Below, piece after piece: positions 1 through 8,147 of a stretch of DNA of 33,547 nucleotides. The position numbers and the translations under genes are program-made. The notes beneath the pieces were generated by a model. The model saw nothing but the letters and a program-made list of their open reading frames with translations. It had not been told where the DNA came from and did not search any database. Every line of letters starts with the position of its first letter. The stretch's first letter is position 1. This DNA is from Xanthobacteraceae bacterium. GTDB taxonomy: Bacteria; Pseudomonadota; Alphaproteobacteria; Rhizobiales; Xanthobacteraceae. Location: the NCBI GenBank assembly GCA_024508855.1, contig JANINJ010000057.1:1-33547 (forward strand). The letters are read 5' to 3'.

Positions 1-1900
1 CCAGCGTGCGTCCGCCCTCGCGCTGGAGCAGCGCAATGAAATGCGCGGAACGCTTTTCGAGCAGGTCCGCGGCACGCGTGAGGCATGTGGCGCGTTCTGC
101 GGCAGGGGTCTCGCTCCACGCCCGGAAACCGGCGCGTGCAGCGGCGATGGCGCGGGCTGCATCGTCCGGCGTCGCGTCGGTCACCTCGCCGATGACGGTC
201 GTGAGATCGATCGGAGTGACGACTTGGCGCGACGGCCAGGCAATCGCATGGCCGTCGATCAGCGGCATTGCCGTAATGAGCGTATCTTCTTTTGTGACGG
301 CCGATGTCAGGGAGTGCAGCGCGGCTCGTTCGCCGAATTCGATGCCGCGGGAGTTGAACCGCTGTGGTCGATAAAGATCGCGCGGCAGCGGAATGTGTGG
401 GTGTCGTGCGTGAGCGGCATCGCCGATGATGTCGGCCGGCCGCCGCAACAGCGTTTCGACCGGTACGGTCTTGTCGGCGGCGACGGCGACGAAGGACGAG
501 TTGGCGCCGTTCTCCAGCAAGCGGCGCACCAGATAGGCGAGCAGGTCACGATGACTGCCGACCGGTGCGTAGGTCCGGCATGCCAATGTCGGACGGTCTT
601 CGACAAGCTTTGCGTAGAGCGCTTCGCCCATGCCGTGGAGGCGCTGAAATTCGAAGCCGTCTTCGTTGTCGGCCAGTTCGAGAATCGAAGCCACCGTGAA
701 CGCGTTGTGGGTGGCGAATTGCGGAAACAGGCGCGGACGCAAGTCCAGCAGCTTGCGTGCGCAGGCGATATAGTTGAGGTCCGTCATCGCCTTGCGGGTG
801 AACACCGGATAATCGTCCAGCCCGCGTTCCTGCGCGCGCTTGATCTCGGTGTCCCAGTAGGCGCCCTTGACGAGGCGCACCATCATCCGGCGATCGAGAC
901 GGTAGGCGAGAGCATCGACGTAGTCGATCACCGCGTCAGCACGCTTCTGATACGCTTGGATCGCGAGACCGAAGCCGTCCCATCCGTTCAGCGACGGATC
1001 GCTGAACACGGCGGCAATGACATCGAGCGACAGTTCAAGGCGGTCCGCTTCCTCCGCATCCACCGTGAAATTGAGGTCGAAGCCCTTGGCTTGTCGCGCG
1101 AGATCGCGCAGCACGGGGACCATCTCGCGCATCACCCGCGCGCTGCTGACGGCTTCGAAGCGCGGATGCAGCGCCGATAGTTTTACGGATATGCCGGGCC
1201 GATCCGGCAGCGCCTTGTTGTCGGCGGTGCGGCCGATGGTGTCGATGGCGGCGGCATAGGCTCTGCGATAGCGCTCGGCGTCGGCGGCGGTACGCGCGCC
1301 TTCGCCCAGCATGTCGAACGAATAGCGCGGCTGTCGTGCCGAATGACGTTGCACGCGGTCGAGCGCGGCCTCGATGGTCTCTCCGAGCACGAAATGGCTG
1401 CCCATCAGCCGCATCGCCTGACGCGTCGCCGCGCGCACCGCGGGCGCGCCAAGACGCCGCGTCAATCGCCCGATGGTTCCCTGCGGCGTCTCGCCGGGCT
1501 GAACCACGCGCGCCGCGGTGCCGAGCGCCCACGCCGAGGCGTTGACGAGGAAGACGCTGGAGCGCGTTTCGTGGTGGATGAAATCGCCCTGGCCGAGTTT
1601 GTCCTCGATGAAGCGGTCGGCGGTGTGCGCATCGGGCACGCGCAACAGCGCTTCCGCCAGCACCATCAGCGCCAGACCTTCCTTCGTCGACAGCGCGAAC
1701 TCGCGCAGCAAATCGTCGACACCGCCGAAGCGGTCGTCGTCGGCGCGAATGGCGTCGATCAGACCTGCCGCCACCTGCCGGATACGGCGATCCCGATCCG
1801 GTGTGACCTCGTTCAGCGCCAGCAATCGGTCTGCGATGGCTGCATCGTCGGGTGCATAGGGCGCGATGAAGTGCGGGATGTCGGCGACGGGCGATGACAC
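1..1900 (-). CDS. putA: Bifunctional proline dehydrogenase / P5C dehydrogenase PutA (partial, N-terminal part)
   Basis: PutA oxidises proline to pyrroline-5-carboxylate on FAD and then to glutamate with NAD+. The reading frame runs off the left edge, so about 633 codons are visible. I chose the GTG at 1900 because AGGAGG lies five bases upstream and no better ATG is present. The N-terminus goes straight into the helical arm and PRODH barrel, with no ribbon-helix-helix DNA-binding domain, so this is not the autoregulatory E. coli type. PRODH signatures are clear: RLVKGAYWDTEIKRAQ near residue 338 and YAPVGSH followed by YLVRRLLENGANSSFV around residues 435-465. The last ~100 codons enter the aldehyde dehydrogenase domain, where FIALLQREGGRTL matches its N-terminal helix; the catalytic Cys lies outside the window. 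It is divergent from the Lrp-family gene at 2015, the usual arrangement for PutR activation. Confidence 0.95.
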   Translation of the reverse strand, partial: MSSPVADIPHFIAPYAPDDAAIADRLLALNEVTPDRDRRIRQVAAGLIDAIRADDDRFGGVDDLLREFALSTKEGLALMVLAEALLRVPDAHTADRFIEDKLGQGDFIHHETRSSVFLVNASAWALGTAARVVQPGETPQGTIGRLTRRLGAPAVRAATRQAMRLMGSHFVLGETIEAALDRVQRHSARQPRYSFDMLGEGARTAADAERYRRAYAAAIDTIGRTADNKALPDRPGISVKLSALHPRFEAVSSARVMREMVPVLRDLARQAKGFDLNFTVDAEEADRLELSLDVIAAVFSDPSLNGWDGFGLAIQAYQKRADAVIDYVDALAYRLDRRMMVRLVKGAYWDTEIKRAQERGLDDYPVFTRKAMTDLNYIACARKLLDLRPRLFPQFATHNAFTVASILELADNEDGFEFQRLHGMGEALYAKLVEDRPTLACRTYAPVGSHRDLLAYLVRRLLENGANSSFVAVAADKTVPVETLLRRPADIIGDAAHARHPHIPLPRDLYRPQRFNSRGIEFGERAALHSLTSAVTKEDTLITAMPLIDGHAIAWPSRQVVTPIDLTTVIGEVTDATPDDAARAIAAARAGFRAWSETPAAERATCLTRAADLLEKRSAHFIALLQREGGRTL

Positions 1901-1980
1901 GGGAGCCTCCTGTGGCTTTCTCCAAAATAGTCCGCACTTCGCCGTAGTTCGATGGACAAATTCACGATATTTACCTATAT

Positions 1981-2012
1981 TAATCGGATAATTATGCATT
2001 TATTCGGATAAT
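1981..2012. promoter_or_regulatory. Direct repeats in the putA-putR intergenic region, candidate PutR operator
   Basis: Two near-identical 12-mers, TAATCGGATAAT at 1981-1992 and TATTCGGATAAT at 2001-2012, start exactly 20 bases apart, about two helical turns. They lie in an AT-rich stretch within an otherwise GC-rich region. The second copy ends two bases before the putR start codon. Lrp-family regulators bind as multimers to helically phased sites, so this is a good candidate for PutR binding. That assignment is inferred from spacing and position. Confidence 0.5.
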
Positions 2013-2014
2013 AT

Positions 2015-2476
2015 ATGGATATCGACAAAACGGACCGGAAAATACTCGAAATCCTTCAGGCTGATGGCCGTATCGCCAATGTTGAACTGGCGGAGCGTGT
2101 CGGCCTGTCGCCGACCTCCATCGGGGAGCGGCTGAAGCGCCTGCAGCGGGACGGTTTCGTCGAGGGGTATGGCGCGCGCCTCGATCCGCACCGTCTCGGG
2201 CTCGGGCTTCTAGTGTTCGTCGAGGTGCTGCTCGACAAGACCACGCCGGATGTCTTCGACCGCTTCGCCAAGGCCGTGCGGCTGGCGCCGGAAGTGCTCG
2301 AATGCCACATGGTTGCCGGCGGCTTCGATTATCTGGTGAAGGCGCGCGTTGCCGACATGGCGGCATATCGGCGGTTTCTCGGAGAGACGCTGCTGGCGCT
2401 GCCTGGTGTGCGCGAAACGCGAACCTATGCGGTGATGGAAGAAGTCAAACGCGATGCGCCGCTGCCGATCGGTTGA
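2015..2476 (+). CDS. putR: Lrp/AsnC-family regulator, probable PutR (proline-responsive activator of putA)
   Basis: The 153-residue protein has the standard Lrp/AsnC layout. An N-terminal winged helix-turn-helix spans residues 4-50 (DRKILEILQADGR, then ELAERVGLSPTSIGERLKRL), followed by the RAM ligand-binding/oligomerisation domain at about 65-145 with the GGFDYLVKARV segment. In alphaproteobacteria a divergent Lrp-type gene beside putA is normally PutR, which activates putA in response to proline and represses itself. The ATG at 2015 has no evident Shine-Dalgarno sequence, and the putative operator repeats reach almost to the start, which fits tight autoregulation. The name rests on position plus family. 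Confidence 0.85.
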   Translation: MDIDKTDRKILEILQADGRIANVELAERVGLSPTSIGERLKRLQRDGFVEGYGARLDPHRLGLGLLVFVEVLLDKTTPDVFDRFAKAVRLAPEVLECHMVAGGFDYLVKARVADMAAYRRFLGETLLALPGVRETRTYAVMEEVKRDAPLPIG

Positions 2477-2493
2477 GCGCCGCCGTGCGGCGC
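2477..2493 (+). terminator. Possible weak terminator hairpin after putR
   Basis: A 7-bp GC stem (GCGCCGC / GCGGCGC) with a 3-base loop begins immediately after the putR stop codon. No T-run follows, so it may act as an mRNA 3'-end stabiliser or attenuating hairpin more than as a classical terminator. Confidence 0.35.
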
Positions 2494-2591
2494 AGATGCG
2501 ATCACTTTCCACATCTGCGCCAGAGCGCGACCTTGGCTTCGCAGAATTGTCGCGTTAGCGTCCGGCGAATTTCGTGGAGCCATAGTGAATC

Positions 2592-3248
2592 ATGAGCGCA
2601 GCGATCGAACCCGTACAACGCCGACGCAGTCGTGCGGTGTCGTGCGGGATGGGATTTTTTCTGATGATCGCGGGTTCCGCCGTGCCGGCGTATGCCGCGC
2701 AATTGAGCGCGCCGATCGCTCAGCTTTACACGTCGGTGTCGATCTATCCGCCGACGGCAAGTGCGATGACGGTGTGCTACGGGTTTGGTTGCCGTCGCCG
2801 GCAAATGATTACGTTCAGTGCTGCGGATCGCCGTGCGTTGACGCAAATTCTCGGCTCCGGCCGCGGCTCCGCGGCGGCGGAACGCGCTGCCGTGCAGAGG
2901 GCTGTGGTGTGGTTCGACCGCCGGCTCGGTCCCCTGATAGGCACCAGCAAACGTGTTGCCCGCGCCGATTTCCGTGCCCGCGACGATCAGCACAACTTCG
3001 ACTGCTGGGATACGACGCGGAACACGACGAGCCTGCTACTGGTACTGCAGGACTGGAATTTGCTGAAGCACCACACCGTCGGCGATCCGCATTATCGCGG
3101 CAACGTCATGGCGCTACAGACGCCGCACAACACCGCGGTGCTGGTCGACCGGGCGAACCATATGGAATGGGTCGTCGATCTATGGCCGCGCGGCTACGGT
3201 GAAAAGCCGGACGTGATGCCTGTGCAGAAGTGGGTGAAAGAGGATTGA
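2592..3248 (+). CDS. Exported protein of unknown function
   Basis: I do not recognise a characterised family. The 218-residue product begins with an Arg-rich n-region, then a hydrophobic segment (GFFLMIAGSAVPAYA, residues 20-34) ending in AYA/A, which fits a Sec signal peptide cleaved near residue 35. The mature part has two Cys in CYGFGC (about residues 62-67) and one in FDCWDTTRNTTSLLLVL (about 137-153). A His-rich LKHHTVGDPHYRGN follows, then WVVDLWPRGYG. The Cys and His/Asp pattern with a WVVD strand recalls transglutaminase-like periplasmic proteins, but this is only a resemblance. It is preceded by putR with a 115-base gap and is probably a separate unit. An internal ATG at 2649 would keep the signal peptide with a shorter n-region. 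Confidence 0.75.
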   Translation: MSAAIEPVQRRRSRAVSCGMGFFLMIAGSAVPAYAAQLSAPIAQLYTSVSIYPPTASAMTVCYGFGCRRRQMITFSAADRRALTQILGSGRGSAAAERAAVQRAVVWFDRRLGPLIGTSKRVARADFRARDDQHNFDCWDTTRNTTSLLLVLQDWNLLKHHTVGDPHYRGNVMALQTPHNTAVLVDRANHMEWVVDLWPRGYGEKPDVMPVQKWVKED

Positions 3249-3279
3249 AACGCGACGATCGCTGTCGGTCGAACGTCGC

Positions 3280-3338
3280 TTGAACTCTAAGAGGTCGTGG
3301 TCCGGAATGCGTCGCCCCGGACCACGCCATGAGTTCAA
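3280..3338. terminator. Long bidirectional hairpin between convergent genes
   Basis: There are nested inverted repeats. An inner 9-bp stem pairs GTGGTCCGG at 3297-3305 with CCGGACCAC at 3317-3325 around an 11-base loop. An outer 8-bp stem pairs TTGAACTC at 3280-3287 with GAGTTCAA at 3331-3338. The right outer arm overlaps the stop codon of the cold-shock gene. It sits where the plus-strand exported-protein gene and the minus-strand cold-shock gene converge, so it can serve both as a terminator or mRNA end. A long U-tract is absent on either side. Confidence 0.6.
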
Positions 3339-3535
3339 ACCTTCAAATTCTCAGCCGAGGTCTTTCCGCGATTGGCGACTTCTTCGAACTCAACCGTTTG
3401 TCCTTCATTCAGCGTCGACAAGCCTGCCTTCTCGACCGCCGAGATATGAACGAACACGTCCTTCCCGCCAGTGCTGGGCTGGATGAATCCATAGCCCTTG
3501 GTCGGGTTGAACCACTTCACAGTGCCTTTAGCCAT
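3335..3535 (-). CDS. cspA: Cold-shock protein (CspA family)
   Basis: The 66-residue product is a single cold-shock domain, an OB-fold RNA/ssDNA chaperone. RNP1 appears as KGYGFIQP (residues 13-20) and RNP2 as VFVHIS (27-32); the opening [10 protein letters not shown] is diagnostic. The frame stays open upstream, but the ATG at 3535 matches the family start exactly and has GGAG at a suitable distance (GCGGAGACTACGTA before ATG). The unspaced upstream sequence has no cold-shock similarity and is taken as leader. It is monocistronic and ends in the strong hairpin at 3280-3338. Confidence 0.96.
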   Translation of the reverse strand: MAKGTVKWFNPTKGYGFIQPSTGGKDVFVHISAVEKAGLSTLNEGQTVEFEEVANRGKTSAENLKV

Positions 3536-3867
3536 TACGTAGTCTCCGCAGGATGAAAACGATAACAAACGGTCGGTCCCCGGAAACCGGCTGCTCCGAC
3601 GGCGCACACGATACGCGGAATATAACGTTCTTGATAGCCCCAACGATGACGCGGTGACCTGGACGCTTTCCACGCGCGTTCGGCGGGGGCATCGGCATCG
3701 CCTCGATGGCACCGTCCGGTGTGCGGTGCGGAAGCGCAAGTTCTCGAAATCAAAACAGTTTCAGCGTTATCCGAGGGCAGGGAAGGCTGCTGTTGCGGGT
3801 TCTCCAACAGAACATCCCGGCCGCACCAGGCGTCCGGGATTTCTGCGGTGACCCACGAAAGTTCCAA
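3536..3867 (-). other. 332-base leader/intergenic region upstream of cspA
   Basis: No convincing coding sequence: the open frames here have poor composition and no recognisable domain. Reading the minus strand, a TATATT hexamer (3624-3619) could be a -10 element, which would give cspA a leader of roughly 75 bases; no good -35 stands at the expected distance. Bacterial csp mRNAs commonly carry structured, temperature-sensitive leaders, so this is a sensible place for one, but no specific fold was established. The distal part toward 3867 is the 3' flank of the small exported-protein gene. Confidence 0.4.
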
Positions 3868-4113
3868 TCAGTAACAGACGTTCACGGTGCGCAAGCGATA
3901 GCCATAGGGCGTCATGATGCGACGGGTGACGTAGCAGCCGTCGTTGTAGAGACCGACATAACCGACGCCGAAAGCGGGGCCATAGTAGCCGTGGAAGTGA
4001 TGATAATGGCCGCCCCAGCCGCCCTTCCAGCCGGCCGATGCAGCGGTGGGGGCTAGCGCGATAGCGCCGAGGGAAGCAGCAGCGGCAATTCCAACAACAA
4101 ATTTTCGAAGCAT
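3868..4113 (-). CDS. Small exported Gly/His/Tyr-rich protein
   Basis: The 81-residue product has a clean Sec signal peptide: MLRK, a hydrophobic core rich in Ala/Val/Ile, and cleavage after the ASA of TAASA (about residue 27). The mature ~54 residues are rich in Gly, His and Tyr (GGWGGHYHHFHGYYG) and end in a Cys-containing YVTRRIMTPYGYRLRTVNVCY-like tail with a second Cys in NDGC. Such proteins are common and uncharacterised in Bradyrhizobium relatives. The His cluster suggests metal binding or surface association, which is inference. AAGGAAA precedes the ATG by about eight bases. It follows the cyclase gene on the same strand after 159 bases. Confidence 0.8.
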   Translation of the reverse strand: MLRKFVVGIAAAASLGAIALAPTAASAGWKGGWGGHYHHFHGYYGPAFGVGYVGLYNDGCYVTRRIMTPYGYRLRTVNVCY

Positions 4114-4272
4114 GACACGTTTCCTTCACTGATGCGCTCGAAGCGCGGTTGCTCGGATGATCCGATCACCCATCGGTCGCATCGCTGAAAAACCCGGTTC
4201 ACACGGTCTGGAATCTTTTTTGGAAATGATTGCTGCATGAATGAACGTTCAGGCGCGTCATTGAGCGATGAC

Positions 4273-6009
4273 TCAGGCCGGCATTACCGCGCGATCCACC
4301 AGCTTCGCCAGCATCGCCGATTTTACGACCACGCGAATTCGTATCGGCTCGACGCGCCCACGGATCGAAACGTCTTCGACCGGCAATGCATCGTCCGGCA
4401 GCGCGGCGCGCTGGCGAACTTCATCCGATACGATGGTCTCGCATGCGAGCACCTTCGTCATGTCCTGCAGGCGTGCGGCGACGTTCACCGAATCTCCGAG
4501 CGCAGTGAACACCATGTGATCGCGATTGCCGATATCGCCGATGATGACCTCGCCGGCATGGATGCCGATGCCGAAACGGATCGGTTCGCGCCCTTCATGC
4601 GCGAGAAACTGGTTGAGATCGTCAACGTTGGCGGCGATCCGCGCCGCGGCTTTCAGCGCCTGACGGCATGCGGTGCGCGGATCGCTCTGCAATCCAAACA
4701 ACGCCAACTGTCCATCGCCATAGAGCTGGTTCGGCTGTCCGCCGGATGCGATGACGGCCTCGGATACGACGTCGAGAAACTGATTGACGACATAAACGGT
4801 ATCGAACGGGAGTAGCCGCTCCGCGAGCTTGGTCGAGCCGCGCATGTCGACAAACATGCTGACGAGATAGCGCTCCTGTCCGATGCGTGTGGGGCTTGCA
4901 GTGCGCAGCGCTGCCGCGGAGACCTGCGGCTGGAACATCTGCACGAACGAGATGTCCGACGTCGGATACAACTGGCACGCCAGACGGATCGCCGGATCGT
5001 CGCCGGAGCCGACACGTTCGAGCACGAAGGCCTCGCGTTTTGACGGCTCGGGCAGCGCAGTGGCATCGCCGACGATGCGGATGCGGCAGGTCGAGCACCG
5101 CGCCCGGCCACCGCAGACGGCGGCGTGCGGGATATTGTTGCGGATACTTGCCTCCAGCACGCTCAATCCGATCGGCACCCGGACCGTCTTGCCGTCGCCA
5201 TAGGTCAAGGCGATCAGGCCGCCGCGGCGCTCGCGGAGACGGCGGATGCCGCGCCCGACGAACATCAATCCGATCAGCGCCAGATAGCCGGCGATGAACA
5301 GGAACAGGATTTGATTCAGCACGACGGTCTGCGCCGCCGTCTCGACATGCGGCGGCACCAGTTCGCGGGCCTGCCATTGCGGCGATGCGCTCAACTGCGC
5401 CACGGTGCGGCCCGCCTGATAGACGCCGAGCATCGCCAGCGCCGGTAGCAGGACGGCAATAGCCAGCAGGATCGGCGCGGTGCTTCTGAAGAAGGATTTC
5501 AGCCGCAGCCAGAAATAGAGCCCCATGCAGCCATGGATCCACGAGACCAGCATGGCGATGTACATCACCCATAACAGGTCGATCCGGGCGACCCAGTAGA
5601 CATAGAGCGCCTGCGGATACAGTTTCTCGGAGCCGAACAGGGTCTGCGCGACGCGGATGCCGATGATGTGGAACGCGACCAGCAGCGGAACGCTGAGGCC
5701 AAGCACAAGCTGCATCGGCTCGAACGATCGCCAGCGCATATCGTGCCGCTCATAGAGCGCCCAGATGCCCAGCGCGGTGTGAATGGTCGCGGCACCGTAG
5801 AAGACGATCGTGACCGGCAGGAATTGCCAGAAATTGGCATGGTAATTGACGCCGGCCGCCAGCGCATCGAGCGAGATATTGCCGAGCGCATGGTTGAGGA
5901 AATGGCTGGTGAGGTAGGCGAACAGGACGAGTCCGCAGGCCAGGCGCACCTGGCGAATGCCGATGGCCCGGCGGGATTTTGCGAAGGTTGAGAGGAAAGC
6001 GGCGGTCAT
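4273..6009 (-). CDS. Membrane class III nucleotide cyclase with heme-b anchor and [2Fe-2S] ferredoxin domain (CyaC type)
   Basis: This 578-residue three-part protein probably makes cAMP under redox control. Residues 20-255 hold about six membrane helices related to succinate dehydrogenase cytochrome b, with His at 36, 40, 77, 114 and 159 as candidate heme ligands. Residues 263-360 are a plant-type [2Fe-2S] ferredoxin domain with Cys 299, 305, 308 and 345 (C-x5-C-x2-C...C). Residues 380-560 are the class III catalytic domain: metal-binding Asp388 (FVDMRGST) and Asp432 (YGDG), and the transition-state pair Asn509/Arg513 (GDSVNVAARL). The adenine-selecting Lys usually found before GD is Gln428 here. 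The same architecture is known in Sinorhizobium meliloti CyaC, described as a quinone-responsive diheme cyclase. The start at 6009 gives a short basic n-region before the first helix. Confidence 0.9.
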   Translation of the reverse strand: MTAAFLSTFAKSRRAIGIRQVRLACGLVLFAYLTSHFLNHALGNISLDALAAGVNYHANFWQFLPVTIVFYGAATIHTALGIWALYERHDMRWRSFEPMQLVLGLSVPLLVAFHIIGIRVAQTLFGSEKLYPQALYVYWVARIDLLWVMYIAMLVSWIHGCMGLYFWLRLKSFFRSTAPILLAIAVLLPALAMLGVYQAGRTVAQLSASPQWQARELVPPHVETAAQTVVLNQILFLFIAGYLALIGLMFVGRGIRRLRERRGGLIALTYGDGKTVRVPIGLSVLEASIRNNIPHAAVCGGRARCSTCRIRIVGDATALPEPSKREAFVLERVGSGDDPAIRLACQLYPTSDISFVQMFQPQVSAAALRTASPTRIGQERYLVSMFVDMRGSTKLAERLLPFDTVYVVNQFLDVVSEAVIASGGQPNQLYGDGQLALFGLQSDPRTACRQALKAAARIAANVDDLNQFLAHEGREPIRFGIGIHAGEVIIGDIGNRDHMVFTALGDSVNVAARLQDMTKVLACETIVSDEVRQRAALPDDALPVEDVSIRGRVEPIRIRVVVKSAMLAKLVDRAVMPA

Positions 6010-6300
6010 GCAGTCCTGTTATCCACCACAAGGCGGTTGAGCGGCAAGGCCCGTCGCAATAAGTCGATGCCGCACCGATGGTCGTGGAAGGGGATTTGTC
6101 ATTCGCTACCCACCTGGGCGCAAGGCGAGCGGCCCCACATATCAGGACACATTCCGGTGACGAATTATTCCCCGATGCGTCGATGCGGACCGGGTGTTGC
6201 CACGATTGACAGCCTCGCCGGAGTGGGAAACAAAGCGGTTTCCGATTGACCGAGCAACGCCTGAAGGGCCTGCATCGATGCGCGCTTCGACGGCCTGCCG

Positions 6301-7905
6301 ATGACGATCGCCCCATCCGACAAGACGCATCCGCAACGGCTGCCCCGGCGGCAGTTCTATGCCATCGCCGCCGTGCTGGCGCTGATGACGGTGCTGCGCA
6401 TGATCTATGCCGCCCGCATCGATCTGCGCACCGACGAGGCCTATTACTGGACCTGGTCGAAAGAGAACGTGCTGTCGTTCCTCGACCATCCGCCGATGAT
6501 CGCGTGGTTCATCCGCTTCGGCACGGCGATCTTCGGCGACACCAATTTCGGCGCACGCTTCGCCTGCCTGCTTGCGATGCTGGCGAGCCAGTTCATCCTC
6601 GCCGATATCGTCCGCCGCGTGACCCGCGATATCCGCGCTGTCGTTCTCGCGCTGCTGATGCTCGATGCGGCGGTCTATTACGGGCTGCTGATGGCCAAGC
6701 TCGCGCCCGACGTCGCGTTGATCCCGTTCGCGCTCGCCATGGTGTGGTCGCTGGTCCGGGTCGCGGAAACTGACGACGGGCGCTGGTGGCTCCTTGCTGG
6801 CGTGTTCGGCGGGCTGGCGTTGCTGTCGAAATTCACCGCCGTAATGCTGGCGCCCGCCGTCTTCGCCTTCATCATCGTGCCGGACTGGCGTCGGCGCTGG
6901 CTGCTGAGCCCGTATCCGTGGCTTGCCGCGCTGATCGCCATCGCGATCTTTTCGCCGGTGCTGATCTGGAACGGCATGCACGACTGGGCTTCGTTCAAAT
7001 TCCAGTTCGTTCGTGCCGCGGTTACGCATCATCTCTCAATCGCCCGTTTCGGAGAATTTCTCGGCCTGCAGTTCAGTCTGGTGGGGCCGGTGCTGTTTCC
7101 AGTGACTCTTTCAGGCGTCGCGATGATGACGTGGCGCGGTGTTCGGCGGCGCGACGGCGTGAGTATCCTCCTTGCCACCTGCGTCGCGGTGCCGTTCCTC
7201 TATTTCCTCTGGCGCTCGCTGACGCTGCGGATCGGCGACACCTGGCCAATGTTCATGTGGCCGATCGGCTTCGCGGCTGCCGCGGTCAATCTCGCCTGGA
7301 TGATCCGGCAGACGTCGATGGCGAAGCTGGCGCGATCGTCGGTGCGCTGGGCCGGCATTGCGGTGGTGTCGGGCATCGCGATCGTGATCCTGACATTCTA
7401 TTATTACGTGTTCAGCACTTCGCCGCTGCTCGGCAGGCTCGATCCCGGTGGCGCCGAAGCAGGCTACGAACAGGTCGCGGCGCGCGCGCAGGAAGAGATG
7501 GCGAAGACCGGTGCGACCTGGATCGCGACGATGGACTATCGCACCTATGCGGAGCTGCGCTGGTGGCTGAAGGATCGCGTGCCGGTAATCCAGATCAACG
7601 AGCGCGGGCGGTTCATCGGCTTCAAGGACCCCGGCATGGATCTGATCCGTGGCCACACGGGCCTCTACGTCGCGCGCAAATCCGACGAAAACAATCCGCT
7701 GTGGTCGGCGACATCCGCCGTGCGGCAGCCGCTCGGCGAAGTGACGCGAACCTGGCGCGGCATCACGATGGATACCTATGTGCTGCAGAAGGTGACGAAC
7801 TGGACGCCAGACCTGACGCCGGTGCCCGACGCGCCGCTCTTCCGCGTGCATCCGGTTGCGGAGAATGCGCGGGTTGTCATGCTCGCTCGCGCTACCTCGG
7901 AGTGA
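6301..7905 (+). CDS. GT39-family (ArnT/PMT-like) polyprenyl-phosphate sugar glycosyltransferase
   Basis: The 534-residue integral membrane protein is a GT-C type transferase that would move a sugar from a polyprenyl-phosphate donor to a periplasmic acceptor (lipid or glycan). After a first helix (20-38), the periplasmic loop carries the family signature: acidic pair Asp45-Glu46 in TDEAYYWTW, then SFLDHPPMIAW (Asp62). About ten further helices follow to residue ~370, and the C-terminal ~150 residues are a soluble periplasmic domain. No Shine-Dalgarno sequence is evident at 6301; the frame has no better start. It stands alone, so the acceptor cannot be told from context. The 291 bases upstream show no gene. 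Confidence 0.88.
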   Translation: MTIAPSDKTHPQRLPRRQFYAIAAVLALMTVLRMIYAARIDLRTDEAYYWTWSKENVLSFLDHPPMIAWFIRFGTAIFGDTNFGARFACLLAMLASQFILADIVRRVTRDIRAVVLALLMLDAAVYYGLLMAKLAPDVALIPFALAMVWSLVRVAETDDGRWWLLAGVFGGLALLSKFTAVMLAPAVFAFIIVPDWRRRWLLSPYPWLAALIAIAIFSPVLIWNGMHDWASFKFQFVRAAVTHHLSIARFGEFLGLQFSLVGPVLFPVTLSGVAMMTWRGVRRRDGVSILLATCVAVPFLYFLWRSLTLRIGDTWPMFMWPIGFAAAAVNLAWMIRQTSMAKLARSSVRWAGIAVVSGIAIVILTFYYYVFSTSPLLGRLDPGGAEAGYEQVAARAQEEMAKTGATWIATMDYRTYAELRWWLKDRVPVIQINERGRFIGFKDPGMDLIRGHTGLYVARKSDENNPLWSATSAVRQPLGEVTRTWRGITMDTYVLQKVTNWTPDLTPVPDAPLFRVHPVAENARVVMLARATSE

Positions 7906-7919
7906 GATCGGAATTTACG

Positions 7920-7952
7920 GCGTCATGGCTGGATTTGTTCTAGCCATGACGC
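7920..7952 (+). terminator. Hairpin downstream of the GT39 gene
   Basis: An 11-bp perfect inverted repeat, GCGTCATGGCT at 7920-7930 and AGCCATGACGC at 7942-7952, surrounds an 11-base loop and is followed by ATCTTCTC. It lies 15 bases after the stop codon and is a plausible terminator. Its sequence resembles the outer part of the REP-like element at 12433, so it may be a decayed repeat used as a transcript end. Confidence 0.55.
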
Positions 7953-7985
7953 ATCTTCTCCCGTTCCAGCCTGACTGCTCCACTG

Positions 7986-8127
7986 CGTCGTCCCTGCGAA
8001 AGCAGGGACCCATACGCCGTGTCGTTGATGTTTCAGATAACACTTCCGCCGGGATGAATCGGACGAACCGCCGGGCCATCACCATTCACGCTCTGGGATA
8101 TGGGTCCCTGCTTTCGCAGGGACGACG
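7986..8127. repeat. BIME-like pair of inverted REP hairpins (29-bp perfect arms)
   Basis: The arms at 7986-8014 and 8099-8127 are perfect reverse complements over 29 bases, separated by 84 bases. Each arm is itself a hairpin: GTCCCTGC and GCAGGGAC pair around a GAAA tetraloop (7990-8009 in the left arm). Two imperfect palindromes in inverted orientation is the layout of a BIME. Hairpins of this type are frequent between genes in Bradyrhizobium relatives. It sits between the GT39 gene and the 3' end of ycjF. No coding potential is seen inside. Confidence 0.85.
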
Positions 8128-8147
8128 ATTTAACTTCTGTTGAAGTC

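Noticed and set aside
41-1180. A 379-codon plus-strand open frame at the left end
   Set aside because: It is antisense to putA, whose minus-strand translation gives clear PRODH motifs. High-GC codon bias creates such long shadow frames.
3536-3739. N-terminal extension of the cold-shock protein to 134 residues
   Set aside because: The extension has no similarity to cold-shock proteins, and the ATG at 3535 matches the canonical [10 protein letters not shown] start with a Shine-Dalgarno sequence.
7986-8127. CRISPR-like or insertion-sequence terminal repeats
   Set aside because: Only two arms, inverted and not direct, with 84 bases between and no transposase frame; the internal GAAA hairpins fit a REP/BIME element.
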